From Blastococcus mobilis (GTDB lineage: Bacteria > Actinomycetota > Actinomycetes > Mycobacteriales > Geodermatophilaceae), in assembly GCF_900188025.1 (NCBI RefSeq), contig NZ_FZNO01000014.1, positions 62,001 through 126,000 of the forward strand: DNA of 64,000 bases. Direction: 5' to 3'. The translations under genes were made by a program, and so were the position numbers. The notes beneath the pieces are model-generated. The model saw only the letters and a program-made list of their open reading frames with translations. It searched no databases and was not told the DNA's origin. Positions 51,663 to 61,230 of the stretch are shown in pieces (position 1 is the stretch's first letter; every line of letters starts with the position of its first letter).

Positions 51663-51703
51663 CCGGACCGACTGCCCCAGCAGCGCTGGGGCAGTCGGTC
51701 CGG
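51663..51703. terminator. Long perfect hairpin between SDR and pyc
   Basis: A 19-bp perfect stem, CCGGACCGACTGCCCCAGC (51663-51681) and its complement (51685-51703), with a 3-nt loop. There is no T-tract. It lies 40 bp after the dehydrogenase stop and 270 bp before pyc, so it is probably a terminator. The rest of 51624-51973 holds no supported gene and probably includes the pyc promoter. Confidence 0.65.
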
Positions 51704-51973
51704 CCGCGCACACCGCCGGATGACGATCGACACCAACCCCGGCACGGGTCCCCGGTGTATGCGACGGTGGCCGCGCGTGCGCCGGGCGTCCCACGGACGA
51801 CGGTGTTCCTACACGAGAGAGGACGCCGGGCGAGCCCGACATCGTGCAGGCTGTCGTGCCTGAGGAAGTCTGTCGGCCACGAGGACCCAGCCGGCGTCCG
51901 CCGGGCGCATCGCCGTCGAGGCTCACGCCGGATCCCGCTGCAACGCGGTGTCACCGAGTGAGGAGAGAACGTC

Positions 51974-54900
51974 ATGTTCGACAAGGTGCTCGTGGCCAAC
52001 CGGGGCGAGATCGCCATCCGGGCGTTCCGCGCCGCCTACGAGCTGGGTGCCGGCACGGTCGCCGTCTTCCCGTGGGAAGACCGCAACTCGGTCCACCGGC
52101 TCAAGGCCGATGAGAGCTATCAGATCGGCGAGGAGGGCCACCCGGTCCGCGCCTACCTCTCGGTGGAGGAGGTCGTCGGTGCCGCCCGCCGTGCCGGCGC
52201 CGATGCCGTCTACCCGGGCTACGGATTCCTGTCGGAGAACCCCGAGCTGGCCGAGGCCTGCGCCAACGAGGGCATCGCCTTCGTCGGCCCGACCGCCGAG
52301 GTGCTGGAGCTGACCGGCAACAAGGCCCGGGCCATCGCCGCCGCCCGGGACGCCGGCCTGCCGGTGCTCGCCTCCTCGGAGCCCGGCGACGACGTCGACG
52401 CGATGCTGGCGGCGGCCGAGTCGATCCCGTTCCCGCTCTTCGTCAAGGCCGTCGCCGGGGGCGGCGGCCGCGGGATGCGCCGCGTCGAGGACCCCACCGA
52501 GCTGCCCGGGGCACTCCAGGCAGCCATGCGCGAGGCGGAGTCCGCCTTCGGCGACCCCACCGTCTTCCTGGAGCAGGCGGTGATCGATCCTCGGCACATC
52601 GAGGTCCAAATCCTCGCCGATGGCGCGGGCAACGTCATCCACCTGTTCGAGCGGGACTGCTCGGTGCAGCGGCGGCACCAGAAGGTGGTGGAGCTGGCGC
52701 CGGCGCCGAACCTGGACCCGACTTTCCGCGAGCGGATCTGCGCCGACGCGGTCGCCTTCGCCCGCGCGATCGGCTACACCAACGCCGGCACCGTGGAGTT
52801 CCTCGTCGACGCCGAGGGCCGGCACGTCTTCATCGAGATGAACCCGCGCATCCAGGTGGAGCACACGGTCACCGAGGAGGTGACCGACGTCGACCTGGTG
52901 CAGAGCCAGCTGCGGATCGCGGCGGGGGAGACCCTGGCCGACCTGGGGCTGTCCCAGGAGAGCATCCAGCTGCGCGGAGCCGCGCTGCAGTGCCGGATCA
53001 CCACCGAGGACCCGGCCAACGGCTTCCGTCCCGACACCGGGCGGATCACCGCCTACCGGTCACCCGGCGGGGCCGGCATCCGGCTGGACGGCGGGGCGTC
53101 GCTGGGCGCGGAGGTGGAGGCGCACTTCGACTCGCTGCTGGTGAAGCTGACCTGTCGCGGGCGGGACTTCGCCACCGCGGTGGCCCGGGCGCGGCGGGCG
53201 GTCGCCGAGTTCCGCATCCGCGGGGTGGCGACCAACATCCCGTTCCTGGCCGCGGTGCTCGACGACCCGGACTTCCGCGCCGGACGGGTGACGACGTCGT
53301 TCATCGAGGCACGCCCGCACCTGCTCACCGCCCGCTCGTCGGCCGACCGCGGCACCCGTCTGCTGACCTATCTGGCGGACGTGACGGTGAACAAGCCGCA
53401 CGGCGAGCGCCCGCGTGTGGTCGACCCGCTGGAGAAGCTGCCCTCGGTCGATCTGCGGCAGCCTCCGCCCGAGGGATCGCGTCACCGGCTGAGGGAGCTC
53501 GGGCCAGAGGGGTTCGCCGCCGGTCTGCGCGAACAGGCGGCGCTGGCCGTCACCGACACCACGTTCCGCGACGCGCACCAGTCGCTGCTGGCCACCCGGG
53601 TGCGTACCAGGGACCTGCTCGGCGTCGCCGGCCACGTCGCCCGCACCACCCCAGAGCTGCTGTCGATCGAGGCCTGGGGTGGCGCCACCTACGACGTCGC
53701 GCTGCGATTCCTGCACGAGGACCCGTGGGACCGGCTGGCCGGCCTGCGGGAGTCGGTGCCCAACATCTGCCTGCAGATGCTGCTGCGCGGCCGCAACACC
53801 GTCGGCTACACGCCCTACCCGCAGGAGGTGACGACGGCCTTCGTCCAGGAGGCGGCGCGCACCGGCATCGACATCTTCCGGATTTTCGACGCCCTCAACG
53901 ACGTCGACCAGATGCGCCCGGCGATCGACGCCGTCCGGGAGACCGGCACGGCGGTGGCGGAGGTGGCGCTCTGCTACACCGGCGACCTGGCCGACCCCGC
54001 CGAGGAGCTCTACACCCTGGACTACTACCTGCGGCTGGCCGAGCAGATCGTCGACGCCGGGGCGCACGTGCTGGCCATCAAGGACATGGCCGGCCTGCTC
54101 CGCCCGCCGGCGGCTGCCCGCTTGGTGACGGCGCTGCGGGAGCGCTTCGACCTGCCGGTGCACCTGCACACCCACGACACCGCCGGCGGCCAACTGGCCA
54201 CGCTGCTCGCGGCCTGGTCTGCCGGGGTCGACGCCGTCGACGGGGCCATCGCGAGCATGGCCGGCACCACCAGCCAGCCACCGCTGTCGGCGATCGTCGC
54301 GGCCACCGACCACACCGAGCGGACCACCGGCCTCGACCTGGCCGCGGTCAACGACCTGGAGCCCTACTGGGAGGCCGTCCGCCGGTTGTACGCACCCTTC
54401 GAGTCCGGCCTCCCCTCACCGACCGGACGCGTCTACACCCACGAGATCCCCGGCGGCCAGCTGTCCAACCTGCGCCAGCAGGCCATTTCCCTCGGTCTCG
54501 GCCAGCGGTTCGAAGATGTCGAGGACGCCTACGCAGCCGCCGACCGGCTCCTCGGTCGCCTGGTCAAGGTGACCCCGTCGTCGAAGGTCGTCGGCGACCT
54601 GGCGCTCCAACTCGTCGGGTCCGGAGTTCCGGTCGAGGACTTCGCCGCTGAACCCGGCAAGTACGACCTGCCCGACTCGGTGATCGGGTTCCTGCGGGGC
54701 GAACTCGGCGACCCGCCCGGCGGCTGGCCCGAGCCGTTCCGCAGCCGGGCGCTGGAGGGGCGCCGGCCGGCCGAGCCGCCCGCGGAGCTGTCGGCCGACG
54801 ACCTCGACGGGCTGGTCAAGGAGCCCCGGACGACGCTGAACCGGCTGCTGTTCCCGGCACCGACCCGCGAGTTCGCCGCACACCGCGAGCAGTTCGGCGA

Positions 54901-55360
54901 CACCTCGGTCCTGCCGACGAAGGACTTCCTCTACGGCCTGCGACAGGGCGTCGAGCACGCCGTCGATCTCGAGCCCGGCGTCCGCCTGCTGATGGGCATC
55001 GAGGCCGTGGCCGAGCCCGACGAGCGCGGCATGCGCACCGTGATGTGCACCCTGAACGGTCAGCTCCGGCCGGTCTCGGTCCGTGACCGCTCCATCGACG
55101 CGCACGTCAAGGCCGCGGAGAAGGCCGATCGTGGCGACCCCGGCCAGGTGGCCGCGCCGTTCGCCGGCGTCGTCACGCTCCAGGTCGCCGAAGGAGACAC
55201 CGTCGAGGCCGGGCAGAGCATCGCCTCCATCGAGGCGATGAAGATGGAGGCCGCCATCACCACTCCGGTCGGCGGCACGGTGTCCCGGGTCGCCATCGGT
55301 GCGGTGCAGCAGGTCGAGGGCGGAGACCTGTTGGTCACGGTCACCGCCGCGACGGCGTAG
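51974..55360 (+). CDS. pyc: Pyruvate carboxylase
   Basis: 1128 residues, ATG after GAGGAGAG. Makes oxaloacetate from pyruvate, bicarbonate and ATP. Biotin carboxylase domain 1-450 (VLVANRGEIAIRAFRAAYEL, KAVAGGGGRGMRRV, HIEVQILADGAGNVIHLFER, EMNPRIQVEHTVTEEVTD). Carboxyltransferase domain about 510-800 (TDTTFRDAHQSLLATRVRT, LHTHDTAGGQLATLLAAWSA, with LAIKDMAGLL). Biotin carrier domain 1055-1128 with the lysine in EAMKMEA. Full length, single-chain type. It refills the TCA cycle; the neighbouring sugar genes may share the need but operon linkage is doubtful because of the hairpin. Confidence 0.97.
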   Translation: MFDKVLVANRGEIAIRAFRAAYELGAGTVAVFPWEDRNSVHRLKADESYQIGEEGHPVRAYLSVEEVVGAARRAGADAVYPGYGFLSENPELAEACANEGIAFVGPTAEVLELTGNKARAIAAARDAGLPVLASSEPGDDVDAMLAAAESIPFPLFVKAVAGGGGRGMRRVEDPTELPGALQAAMREAESAFGDPTVFLEQAVIDPRHIEVQILADGAGNVIHLFERDCSVQRRHQKVVELAPAPNLDPTFRERICADAVAFARAIGYTNAGTVEFLVDAEGRHVFIEMNPRIQVEHTVTEEVTDVDLVQSQLRIAAGETLADLGLSQESIQLRGAALQCRITTEDPANGFRPDTGRITAYRSPGGAGIRLDGGASLGAEVEAHFDSLLVKLTCRGRDFATAVARARRAVAEFRIRGVATNIPFLAAVLDDPDFRAGRVTTSFIEARPHLLTARSSADRGTRLLTYLADVTVNKPHGERPRVVDPLEKLPSVDLRQPPPEGSRHRLRELGPEGFAAGLREQAALAVTDTTFRDAHQSLLATRVRTRDLLGVAGHVARTTPELLSIEAWGGATYDVALRFLHEDPWDRLAGLRESVPNICLQMLLRGRNTVGYTPYPQEVTTAFVQEAARTGIDIFRIFDALNDVDQMRPAIDAVRETGTAVAEVALCYTGDLADPAEELYTLDYYLRLAEQIVDAGAHVLAIKDMAGLLRPPAAARLVTALRERFDLPVHLHTHDTAGGQLATLLAAWSAGVDAVDGAIASMAGTTSQPPLSAIVAATDHTERTTGLDLAAVNDLEPYWEAVRRLYAPFESGLPSPTGRVYTHEIPGGQLSNLRQQAISLGLGQRFEDVEDAYAAADRLLGRLVKVTPSSKVVGDLALQLVGSGVPVEDFAAEPGKYDLPDSVIGFLRGELGDPPGGWPEPFRSRALEGRRPAEPPAELSADDLDGLVKEPRTTLNRLLFPAPTREFAAHREQFGDTSVLPTKDFLYGLRQGVEHAVDLEPGVRLLMGIEAVAEPDERGMRTVMCTLNGQLRPVSVRDRSIDAHVKAAEKADRGDPGQVAAPFAGVVTLQVAEGDTVEAGQSIASIEAMKMEAAITTPVGGTVSRVAIGAVQQVEGGDLLVTVTAATA

Positions 55361-55513
55361 GCGTCAGCACCCGAACTGTCTCGCGGGGACCCGGCGCCAC
55401 CGCGAGAGAGTCGGCGGCCGGCAGCTGGGGGCAGCGCCGGGCAGGCGTGCCCCCGCGCCTACCTGGACTTCGAGAGGGGCTCTGGTCAGCGAACGGCCAG
55501 ATGCTGCCCGAGC

Positions 55514-57055
55514 TCATGGGAGGACGCCGCGGCGGCCGTCGGACGCCGCCGCAGGTCCGGCGACCGCTGCATCCGTCTCGTCGGGGAGGTCGGCGAGCTC
55601 GGTGAGGGTGGCGCGCGCGCCGCGTTCGCGCAAGCACGTCAGTGCCCGCCGGTAGGGCGTGACGAACCGCTCGTCGTCCACCAGGTCGCCGAAGATGTCC
55701 CGGTCGGACACGAACGCGAGGGGGTCCTCACCGAGCCGGCTGGCGTTGGCACGTAGCCGGCCGGCATGCCGGTCGACGAGGGGGATGGGACGACCGTGGT
55801 CGTCCCATCCCTCCGCGAACCGGGCCCAGCTGGCGACGACGGCCGCTGCGCGGTGCACCTCGCCACCGGAGGCGAGGCCGGCCCGAAGCACCGGCAGCAC
55901 GTACTTGGGGATCAGTGCCGACGTCTGCACGCACAGCCGCGCGACCGTGTCGGCGACGGCGGCGCTGGCGAAGCGGTCGAGGAGTGTCCGCTTGTAGTTC
56001 TCGAGATCCACTTCCGGCACAGCTGCCAGTGTCGGTGCGACCTCGCGGTCCATGTAGTCCCGTAGGAACCCGATGAACAGCGGGTCCTGGCATGCTTCGT
56101 GCACGTGCTGGTAGCCGGCGAGACCGGCGAAGTAGGCCATCGCCTGGTGGCTGCCGTTGAGCAGCCGCAACTTCATCGCCTCGTAAGGAGTGACGTCGTC
56201 GACCAGTTGGACACCGGCCTCCTCCCACGGTGGACGGCCGGTGGGAAAGCGGTCCTCGACGACCCATTGGGCGAACGGCTCGCACATCACTGGCCATGCG
56301 TCCTCTATGCCGAAGTGGTCCCGCACCATCGCGACGTCGTCGGCAGTGGTGAACGGCGTGATCCGGTCCACCATGCCGTTGGGGAAGGACACCTCGCGTT
56401 CCACCCACGCACCGAGGTCCGCACCGCGCAGGGTGGCGAAGGCGGTGAACGCCCGCCGGGCGACGTCGCCGTTGCCTGGCAGGTTGTCGCAGGAGAGCAC
56501 GGTGAAGGGCGGGAGTCCGCGCGTCCGACGGCGCGCGAGCGCTTCGGTGACCAGTCCGAAGGTGGTGCGGAAGACGGCATCGGGTCGTACGTCCGCTCGC
56601 ACATCGGGCGTGTCGCCGTCGAAGACGCCGGTCACCGGGTCGGTGTTGTAGCCGCGCTCGGTGATCGTGAGGGAAACGATCCTGGTATCGGGGTGGGCCA
56701 TCTTCTCGACCACGGCGTCCGGGTCGTCCGGAGCCAGGAGGTACTCGACGATGGAACCGATGATGCTGGGCTCCAGGGAGCCGTCGGGGTGTTTCACCAC
56801 GAGGGTGTAGAGACCGTCCTGCGCGGCGAACGCATCGCGCACCCGGCGGTCCGCGGGGAGGACGCCGACTCCGCAGATTCCCCAGTCGTGGGCCAGACCG
56901 GCGTTCATGAGCCGGTCCAGGTACATCGCCTGGTGCGCCCGGTGGAAGCCGCCGACCCCGATGTGGACCATGCCGGTGCGAACGCGGCGGCGATCGTAGG
57001 TGGGAATGGCGACCGTTCCGGCGAGTGTCGGGAGGGTGTCGGCGTTCAGTGTCAA
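55514..57055 (-). CDS. Mannitol dehydrogenase / fructuronate reductase family
   Basis: 513 residues from TTG 57055, placed 7 bp after AAGGAG; a GTG at 57094 would add 13 residues across that ribosome site. Long-chain polyol dehydrogenase: MVHIGVGGFHRAHQAMYLDR (NAD site), SLTITERGYNTDPVTG, LSCDNLPGNGDVARRAFTAF, SFPNGMVDRITPFTT, MKLRLLNGSHQAMAYFAGLA (catalytic KxxxxN..H). It reduces fructose, fructuronate or a related keto-sugar. It ends on the opposite strand to pyc (convergent). A small inverted repeat (57104) precedes it. Confidence 0.92.
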   Translation of the reverse strand: MTLNADTLPTLAGTVAIPTYDRRRVRTGMVHIGVGGFHRAHQAMYLDRLMNAGLAHDWGICGVGVLPADRRVRDAFAAQDGLYTLVVKHPDGSLEPSIIGSIVEYLLAPDDPDAVVEKMAHPDTRIVSLTITERGYNTDPVTGVFDGDTPDVRADVRPDAVFRTTFGLVTEALARRRTRGLPPFTVLSCDNLPGNGDVARRAFTAFATLRGADLGAWVEREVSFPNGMVDRITPFTTADDVAMVRDHFGIEDAWPVMCEPFAQWVVEDRFPTGRPPWEEAGVQLVDDVTPYEAMKLRLLNGSHQAMAYFAGLAGYQHVHEACQDPLFIGFLRDYMDREVAPTLAAVPEVDLENYKRTLLDRFASAAVADTVARLCVQTSALIPKYVLPVLRAGLASGGEVHRAAAVVASWARFAEGWDDHGRPIPLVDRHAGRLRANASRLGEDPLAFVSDRDIFGDLVDDERFVTPYRRALTCLRERGARATLTELADLPDETDAAVAGPAAASDGRRGVLP

Positions 57056-57103
57056 CGCTGGACTCCTTCCCGCCTGACGGGGGAGATTCGACACCGATCT
57101 ACT

Positions 57104-57118
57104 CTAACGTGAGGTTAG
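57104..57118 (-). promoter_or_regulatory. Inverted repeat upstream of mannitol-type dehydrogenase
   Basis: CTAAC-GTGAG-GTTAG, perfect 5-bp arms with a 5-nt spacer, about 50 bp before the TTG start and in a locally AT-richer stretch. A possible repressor site; short enough to be chance. The rest of 57119-57279 is empty. Confidence 0.35.
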
Positions 57119-57279
57119 GGTTGTTGCCGTCGTGGGAGGCCGTCGTCCAGTCAGGCCGGGTCCGGGGAGCTCGCCCGGACCGGAGGACCGGCGGCCCGAT
57201 CACGCCGGAGCGCCCATGGCGTAGGCGTACGGCCCGTGGCGCAGGGGTGCTCGGCATGGCCCCCGCTGTGGTCGGCACG

Positions 57280-58569
57280 TCACCCGGTCAACGGGAGCGC
57301 CCGCTCGTCCCGAACTCGCCCCCAGGGGTAGACCTTCAGATCCCGAGGGAGGACCCCTGCCACGGCTAGGGCCAGCGCCCCGCCGAGCGCGGCCGTCGCC
57401 ACCGGCTCCCCGGTCGAGGAGGCATCAGTGAGCACGACTGCCGACATCAGGCCGACCAGGGCGAGCCCCCACCAGCGCCGGAAGTCGACACCCGCTGCGG
57501 ACAGTGCCGCACCGACAAGCGCATGCGCGGTGACCAGCGAGGAATACCAACTCCCGGCACCCGAACTGAGCAGCTTCTTCAGCACCCGGGCCGTGAGGAA
57601 GTAGAAGCCGGCCCAGACTGCGGAGGACAGCACGATGGGGGTTCGCCCGAACAGGCGAAAGTATGCGAGGTTCTCGACGAATCCCCGGTTCAGGGCGGCA
57701 AGCGCATCGCCGATGGGACCGGCGGGTCGCACGCCCGCTCGCAGCGCCTCGGCTCGGGCGGTACTCAGTGCGTTCGCGGGAACGGGAGTCAGCAGACTCG
57801 CCCCTGCCACGGCAACTCCGGGTGCCAGAACCCCTCCCAGTAGCTGGAGCTCATGGTTCCGGCTGAGGTCGTGGTGGCGGCTGAGCAGGTGGACGGCCGC
57901 GGCCACCGTCGGAGCGAGGGCAGCGAGGAGGAACTCCTCGCTCGCTACTGCGACGGAGACGGCGCCGGCAATCAACACCGCGCTCGCCGGGAGCGGCAGG
58001 CGAAGCCAGGCCGACCGGGCAGTGGACAGGAGAGCGAGGGCGAGGACGCCGATGGCGTCGTACCGACCGACGTCGTGCAGCAGGAGGGAGCACGTGAGCG
58101 GAGAGGACATGAGCAGTCCAGTCGCCACCATGCGTGGCAGCGTGCCCGGTGCGCGCAGCGCGACGTCGACCGCCATGGGCACGATCGAGACCGCTGCCGC
58201 GCGCGACAGGGCGACCCCCATGCGCTCCATCTGGCGATACGTCGGGCGTCCGGCCGTGAGGCGCCGCAACACCTCACCTGGCAGGCCCCTGCGCACGAAT
58301 CCGGAGCGATAACCCAGCCAGTAGTTCGGGGCCTTGTAGTCGGCCACCGGCCGGGCCATGCCGCCTCGGCCGGCCGGCGGCAGCAGTCTGACGACGGGTC
58401 GCGCGAGGCGCACCACCATGCCTGCGGCGCGCATGCACCCGCTGGCGACGCGCCGACCGGACGTCGCGGCCAGCCGGCGAACGGCGACCGGTCGTTCGCC
58501 GGCCCACGGAGGACGACCTGTCCCGCGGCACTGCCACGTGTGCTTGTCCCAGGCATGAAGGCGAGTCAC
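57280..58569 (-). CDS. Polytopic membrane protein of unknown function
   Basis: 429 residues, GTG 7 bp after GAGAGGAA. The N-terminus is basic; near 80 comes YKAPNYWLGYRSGFVRRGLP then GEVLRRL, and about nine hydrophobic segments follow (MVATGLLMSSPLTCSLLLH, AIGVLALALLSTARSAWL, LIAGAVSVAVASEEFLLAAL, GVLAPGVAVAGASLLTPV, VLSSAVWAGFYFLTARVL, and three more). The NYWxGYRSGFxRRGLxGE segment is found in uncharacterised membrane proteins near polysaccharide genes, which fits the glycosyltransferase close by. No catalytic motif seen. Confidence 0.75.
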   Translation of the reverse strand: MTRLHAWDKHTWQCRGTGRPPWAGERPVAVRRLAATSGRRVASGCMRAAGMVVRLARPVVRLLPPAGRGGMARPVADYKAPNYWLGYRSGFVRRGLPGEVLRRLTAGRPTYRQMERMGVALSRAAAVSIVPMAVDVALRAPGTLPRMVATGLLMSSPLTCSLLLHDVGRYDAIGVLALALLSTARSAWLRLPLPASAVLIAGAVSVAVASEEFLLAALAPTVAAAVHLLSRHHDLSRNHELQLLGGVLAPGVAVAGASLLTPVPANALSTARAEALRAGVRPAGPIGDALAALNRGFVENLAYFRLFGRTPIVLSSAVWAGFYFLTARVLKKLLSSGAGSWYSSLVTAHALVGAALSAAGVDFRRWWGLALVGLMSAVVLTDASSTGEPVATAALGGALALAVAGVLPRDLKVYPWGRVRDERALPLTG

Positions 58570-58674
58570 GGGCGGTTCCTCTCTGGGTCACGGCAGTGAC
58601 CGCGCCGCGGACGGCGCGGGCGCGCCTCTGGCCGGATCTGGGGCGGCCGCAGAGCAGGTGTGGCGCGGGTCCGC

Positions 58675-59688
58675 TCAAGCCGCTTGGGTCCGCGCGGCCT
58701 TGTCGGCGGGCAGGAAGACCTGGTCGGGGTTCTTCTCGACCACGTCACCGAGGACGTCGTCGATGCGTCGTAGGACGTCGTCATCCAGTCGGACGCCGGC
58801 CGCCTTGACGTTGTCCCGAACCTGCTCGGGGCGGCTGGCGCCGATGATCGCTGCAGCCACGTTGGTGTTCTGGAGCACCCAGGCGAGCGCGAGCTGGGCC
58901 ATGGTGAGGCCGAGGTCATCGGCGATGGGGCGCAGCTGCTGCACGCGGGCGAGGACGTCGTCGGCGAGGAATCCCTCGACCTGGAAGCCCACGCCCGAGT
59001 GGCTCGCGCGGCTGTCGGCTGGGGGCTGCTCGCCGGGCCGGTACTTGCCGGTGAGCACGCCCTGGGCCAGGGGGGACCAGACGATCTGGGACAGCCCCTC
59101 CTTCTCGCAGGTGGGAACGACCTCGGCCTCGATGACCCGCCACAGCATCGAGTACTGCGGCTGGTTGCTGATCAGCTGCACGCCGAGCTCCCGGGCCAGG
59201 GCGGCCGCGGCGGCGATCTGGTCAGCCTGCCACTCCGAGACGCCGAGGTAGAGAACCTTGCCGGCTCGCACGAGGTCGGCGAAGGCGGTCATCGTCTCCT
59301 CCAGCGGCACCGTGGGGTCGTAGCGGTGCGCCTGGTAGAGGTCGATGTAGTCGGTGCCCAGCCGGCGCAGGGAGGCGTGGCAGCTCTCGACGATGTGCTT
59401 CCGGGACAGCCCCCGGTCGTTGGGGCCCGGCCCGGTCGGCCAGTACACCTTCGTCGCGATCTCCAGTCCCTCCCGGCGCTGGCTGGCCAGGGCGCGGCCG
59501 AGCACGGACTCGGCGGCCGTGCCGGCGTAGACGTCGGCGGTGTCGAAGGTGGTGATCCCGACATCGAGGGCCGCCTGCACGCAGGCCAGCGCGGCGTCCT
59601 CCTCGACCTGGCTGCCGTGGGTCAGCCAGTTGCCGAAGGCGATCTGCGAAACGTTCAGGCCCGACCGGCCCAGTCGACGGAACTCCAC
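58675..59688 (-). CDS. Aldo/keto reductase
   Basis: 337 residues from GTG 59688 (VEFRRLGRSGLNVSQIAFG, the normal family start). Catalytic set: Asp and Tyr in FDTADVYAGTAAESVLGRAL, Lys in EIATKVYWPTG, His in LYQAHRYDPTVPLEET. NADPH site near IIGASRPEQVRDNV. It belongs to the voltage-gated K-channel beta/YghZ-like group, which reduces aldehydes and ketones. It is divergent from the glycosyltransferase (152 bp apart) and in line with the membrane protein gene. Confidence 0.93.
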   Translation of the reverse strand: MEFRRLGRSGLNVSQIAFGNWLTHGSQVEEDAALACVQAALDVGITTFDTADVYAGTAAESVLGRALASQRREGLEIATKVYWPTGPGPNDRGLSRKHIVESCHASLRRLGTDYIDLYQAHRYDPTVPLEETMTAFADLVRAGKVLYLGVSEWQADQIAAAAALARELGVQLISNQPQYSMLWRVIEAEVVPTCEKEGLSQIVWSPLAQGVLTGKYRPGEQPPADSRASHSGVGFQVEGFLADDVLARVQQLRPIADDLGLTMAQLALAWVLQNTNVAAAIIGASRPEQVRDNVKAAGVRLDDDVLRRIDDVLGDVVEKNPDQVFLPADKAARTQAA

Positions 59689-59840
59689 GCCGTCCGACCG
59701 TAGTGCCGGTGACGAGACCCGGCGCGTGGAGACGACCACCCGCGCCGGCGAACACCGGTCGGTTGCGAGCCGCGGTTGCCGTTGCGTCATCCCTCGCTCC
59801 CTGCCACGGTGCGCCAACGAGGGCGAAGGAGAGGTGGTTC

Positions 59841-61082
59841 ATGGCGAGCGCGACCGGCGAGGTGACCGAGGACCCCGACCGCTCAGCAGTGGGGGAGGCG
59901 TCCCCCACATCCGGGTTCACGGCGTGGCCTCGCCGCCGGCTGTCCATCTGCCTCTACACCCCGTCGGCCGACCCCTCCGGCATGGGCGCCCACATGCTCG
60001 ATCTGGCCGCGGAGTTCCGGTCGCAGGCCGACGTCTCCGTGCTCTGCTGGGGGACGCCCAGCGGACGACGGGTCCTCGAGCGCGCCGCTGCGCTGGGAGT
60101 CGCCACCTGTGCTCTTCCGCCTCCGCGCGACCCCGCGTTCGCGCACGCCATCGTCGAGTTCCTCACCGCCCACCCGGCGGATGTCTTCCACATCCACGTG
60201 GGCAGCGGCCGGGAGAACTTCGACGGCGCCCGGGCGGCCCGACGGGCCGGCGTGCCCGCTGTCGTTCAGACGCAGCACCAACCGTGGCTGCTGAACCCGC
60301 GCAAGAAGGCCGCGTTCTTCCGGGCCATCGCGCCGGTGGATCGGCTCATCGCCGTCTCCGAAGGCGTGCGGCTCACCCACGAGCGCATCGGCGTGCCTGC
60401 TGAGCGCCTGGTGACCGTGCCGAACGGCATCGTCCCCCGAGGACGGGGGCCGGGGCGGCTGGCCGCGCGCGCCGCGCTGGGCCTGGAGCCGGATCACCTC
60501 GTGGTGATGAACGTGGGTCGGCTCATGGTGCAGAAGGGCCAGTGCTACCTGGTGGCGGCGATGCCGGATCTCGCGGCCCGCTTCGCGCGCCTGGCAGTGG
60601 TCATCGTCGGCGGCGGCTACCTGGCCGACGACCTGGCGCGGCAGGCGGCCGACCTCGGCGTGGCCGCCTGCCTCCACCTGCCCGGCCACCGGACCGACGC
60701 CCGGATGCTCCTGGACGCAGCGGACGTGTTCGCCTTGCCGTCCCGGCAGGAGGGCATGCCCCTGGCCGCCCTCGAGGCGATGGACGCCGGCCTGCCGGTG
60801 GTGGCCACCGACGTCATCGGAACGGCGGAGGTCGTGATCTCCGGGGTGACCGGCACGCTGGTTTCGCCGGAGGACCCGCCCGCCCTCGCCGAGGCGGTCG
60901 CCGAACTGCTCGCCGACCCGGACCTGCGCCAGCGCTACGCCCGCGCCGGGAGGCATCGCTACGTCGCGCACTTCACGGCCCGGCGGATGGCGGAGGACAC
61001 CCTGCGGGTCTACGAGGACGTCCTCGCGGGGGCCGCCCCGCCGGTCCACGGAAGCGTGCCGTCAGGCCGGGCGGTCCGCTGA
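59841..61082 (+). CDS. GT4-family glycosyltransferase
   Basis: 413 residues, ATG 9 bp after AAGGAG. GT-B fold. The N-terminal domain has LSICLYTPSADPSGMGAHML and VFHIHVGSGRENFDGARAAR. The C-terminal nucleotide-sugar domain has VVMNVGRLMVQKGQCYLVAA, GHRTDARMLLDAADVFALPS and RQEGMPLAALEAMDAGLPVV (the EGMPLAALEAMA-type Glu motif). It transfers a sugar from a nucleotide or lipid donor to a glycan. No signal or membrane span, so cytosolic. The acceptor is unknown; the membrane protein at 57280 may take part. Followed by a strong hairpin. Confidence 0.92.
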   Translation: MASATGEVTEDPDRSAVGEASPTSGFTAWPRRRLSICLYTPSADPSGMGAHMLDLAAEFRSQADVSVLCWGTPSGRRVLERAAALGVATCALPPPRDPAFAHAIVEFLTAHPADVFHIHVGSGRENFDGARAARRAGVPAVVQTQHQPWLLNPRKKAAFFRAIAPVDRLIAVSEGVRLTHERIGVPAERLVTVPNGIVPRGRGPGRLAARAALGLEPDHLVVMNVGRLMVQKGQCYLVAAMPDLAARFARLAVVIVGGGYLADDLARQAADLGVAACLHLPGHRTDARMLLDAADVFALPSRQEGMPLAALEAMDAGLPVVATDVIGTAEVVISGVTGTLVSPEDPPALAEAVAELLADPDLRQRYARAGRHRYVAHFTARRMAEDTLRVYEDVLAGAAPPVHGSVPSGRAVR

Positions 61083-61151
61083 CCTCCTCCTCGACTCCGG
61101 CGTGTCCCTGTCCGCCAGCACGTTGCGCGCCGAGACCTGACAGCACCGCAC

Positions 61152-61187
61152 GGGCCCGCCGTCGTCGGTGGTGACGACGGCCGGCCC
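61152..61187. terminator. Bidirectional terminator
   Basis: Fifteen-base arms, GGGCCCGCCGTCGTC (61152-61166) and GACGACGGCCGGCCC (61173-61187), 14 of 15 paired, with a 6-nt loop. It lies between the convergent glycosyltransferase and MerR genes and could serve both. Confidence 0.7.
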
Positions 61188-61230
61188 GCGCGCTGCATGT
61201 CCGTTTGTCGGGCGGCGCCGCCTTGCGGAC

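Noticed and set aside
57072-57094. GTG 57094 as start of the mannitol-type dehydrogenase
   Set aside because: A clear AAGGAG lies after it and at proper spacing to the TTG at 57055, which also matches the usual N-terminus better.
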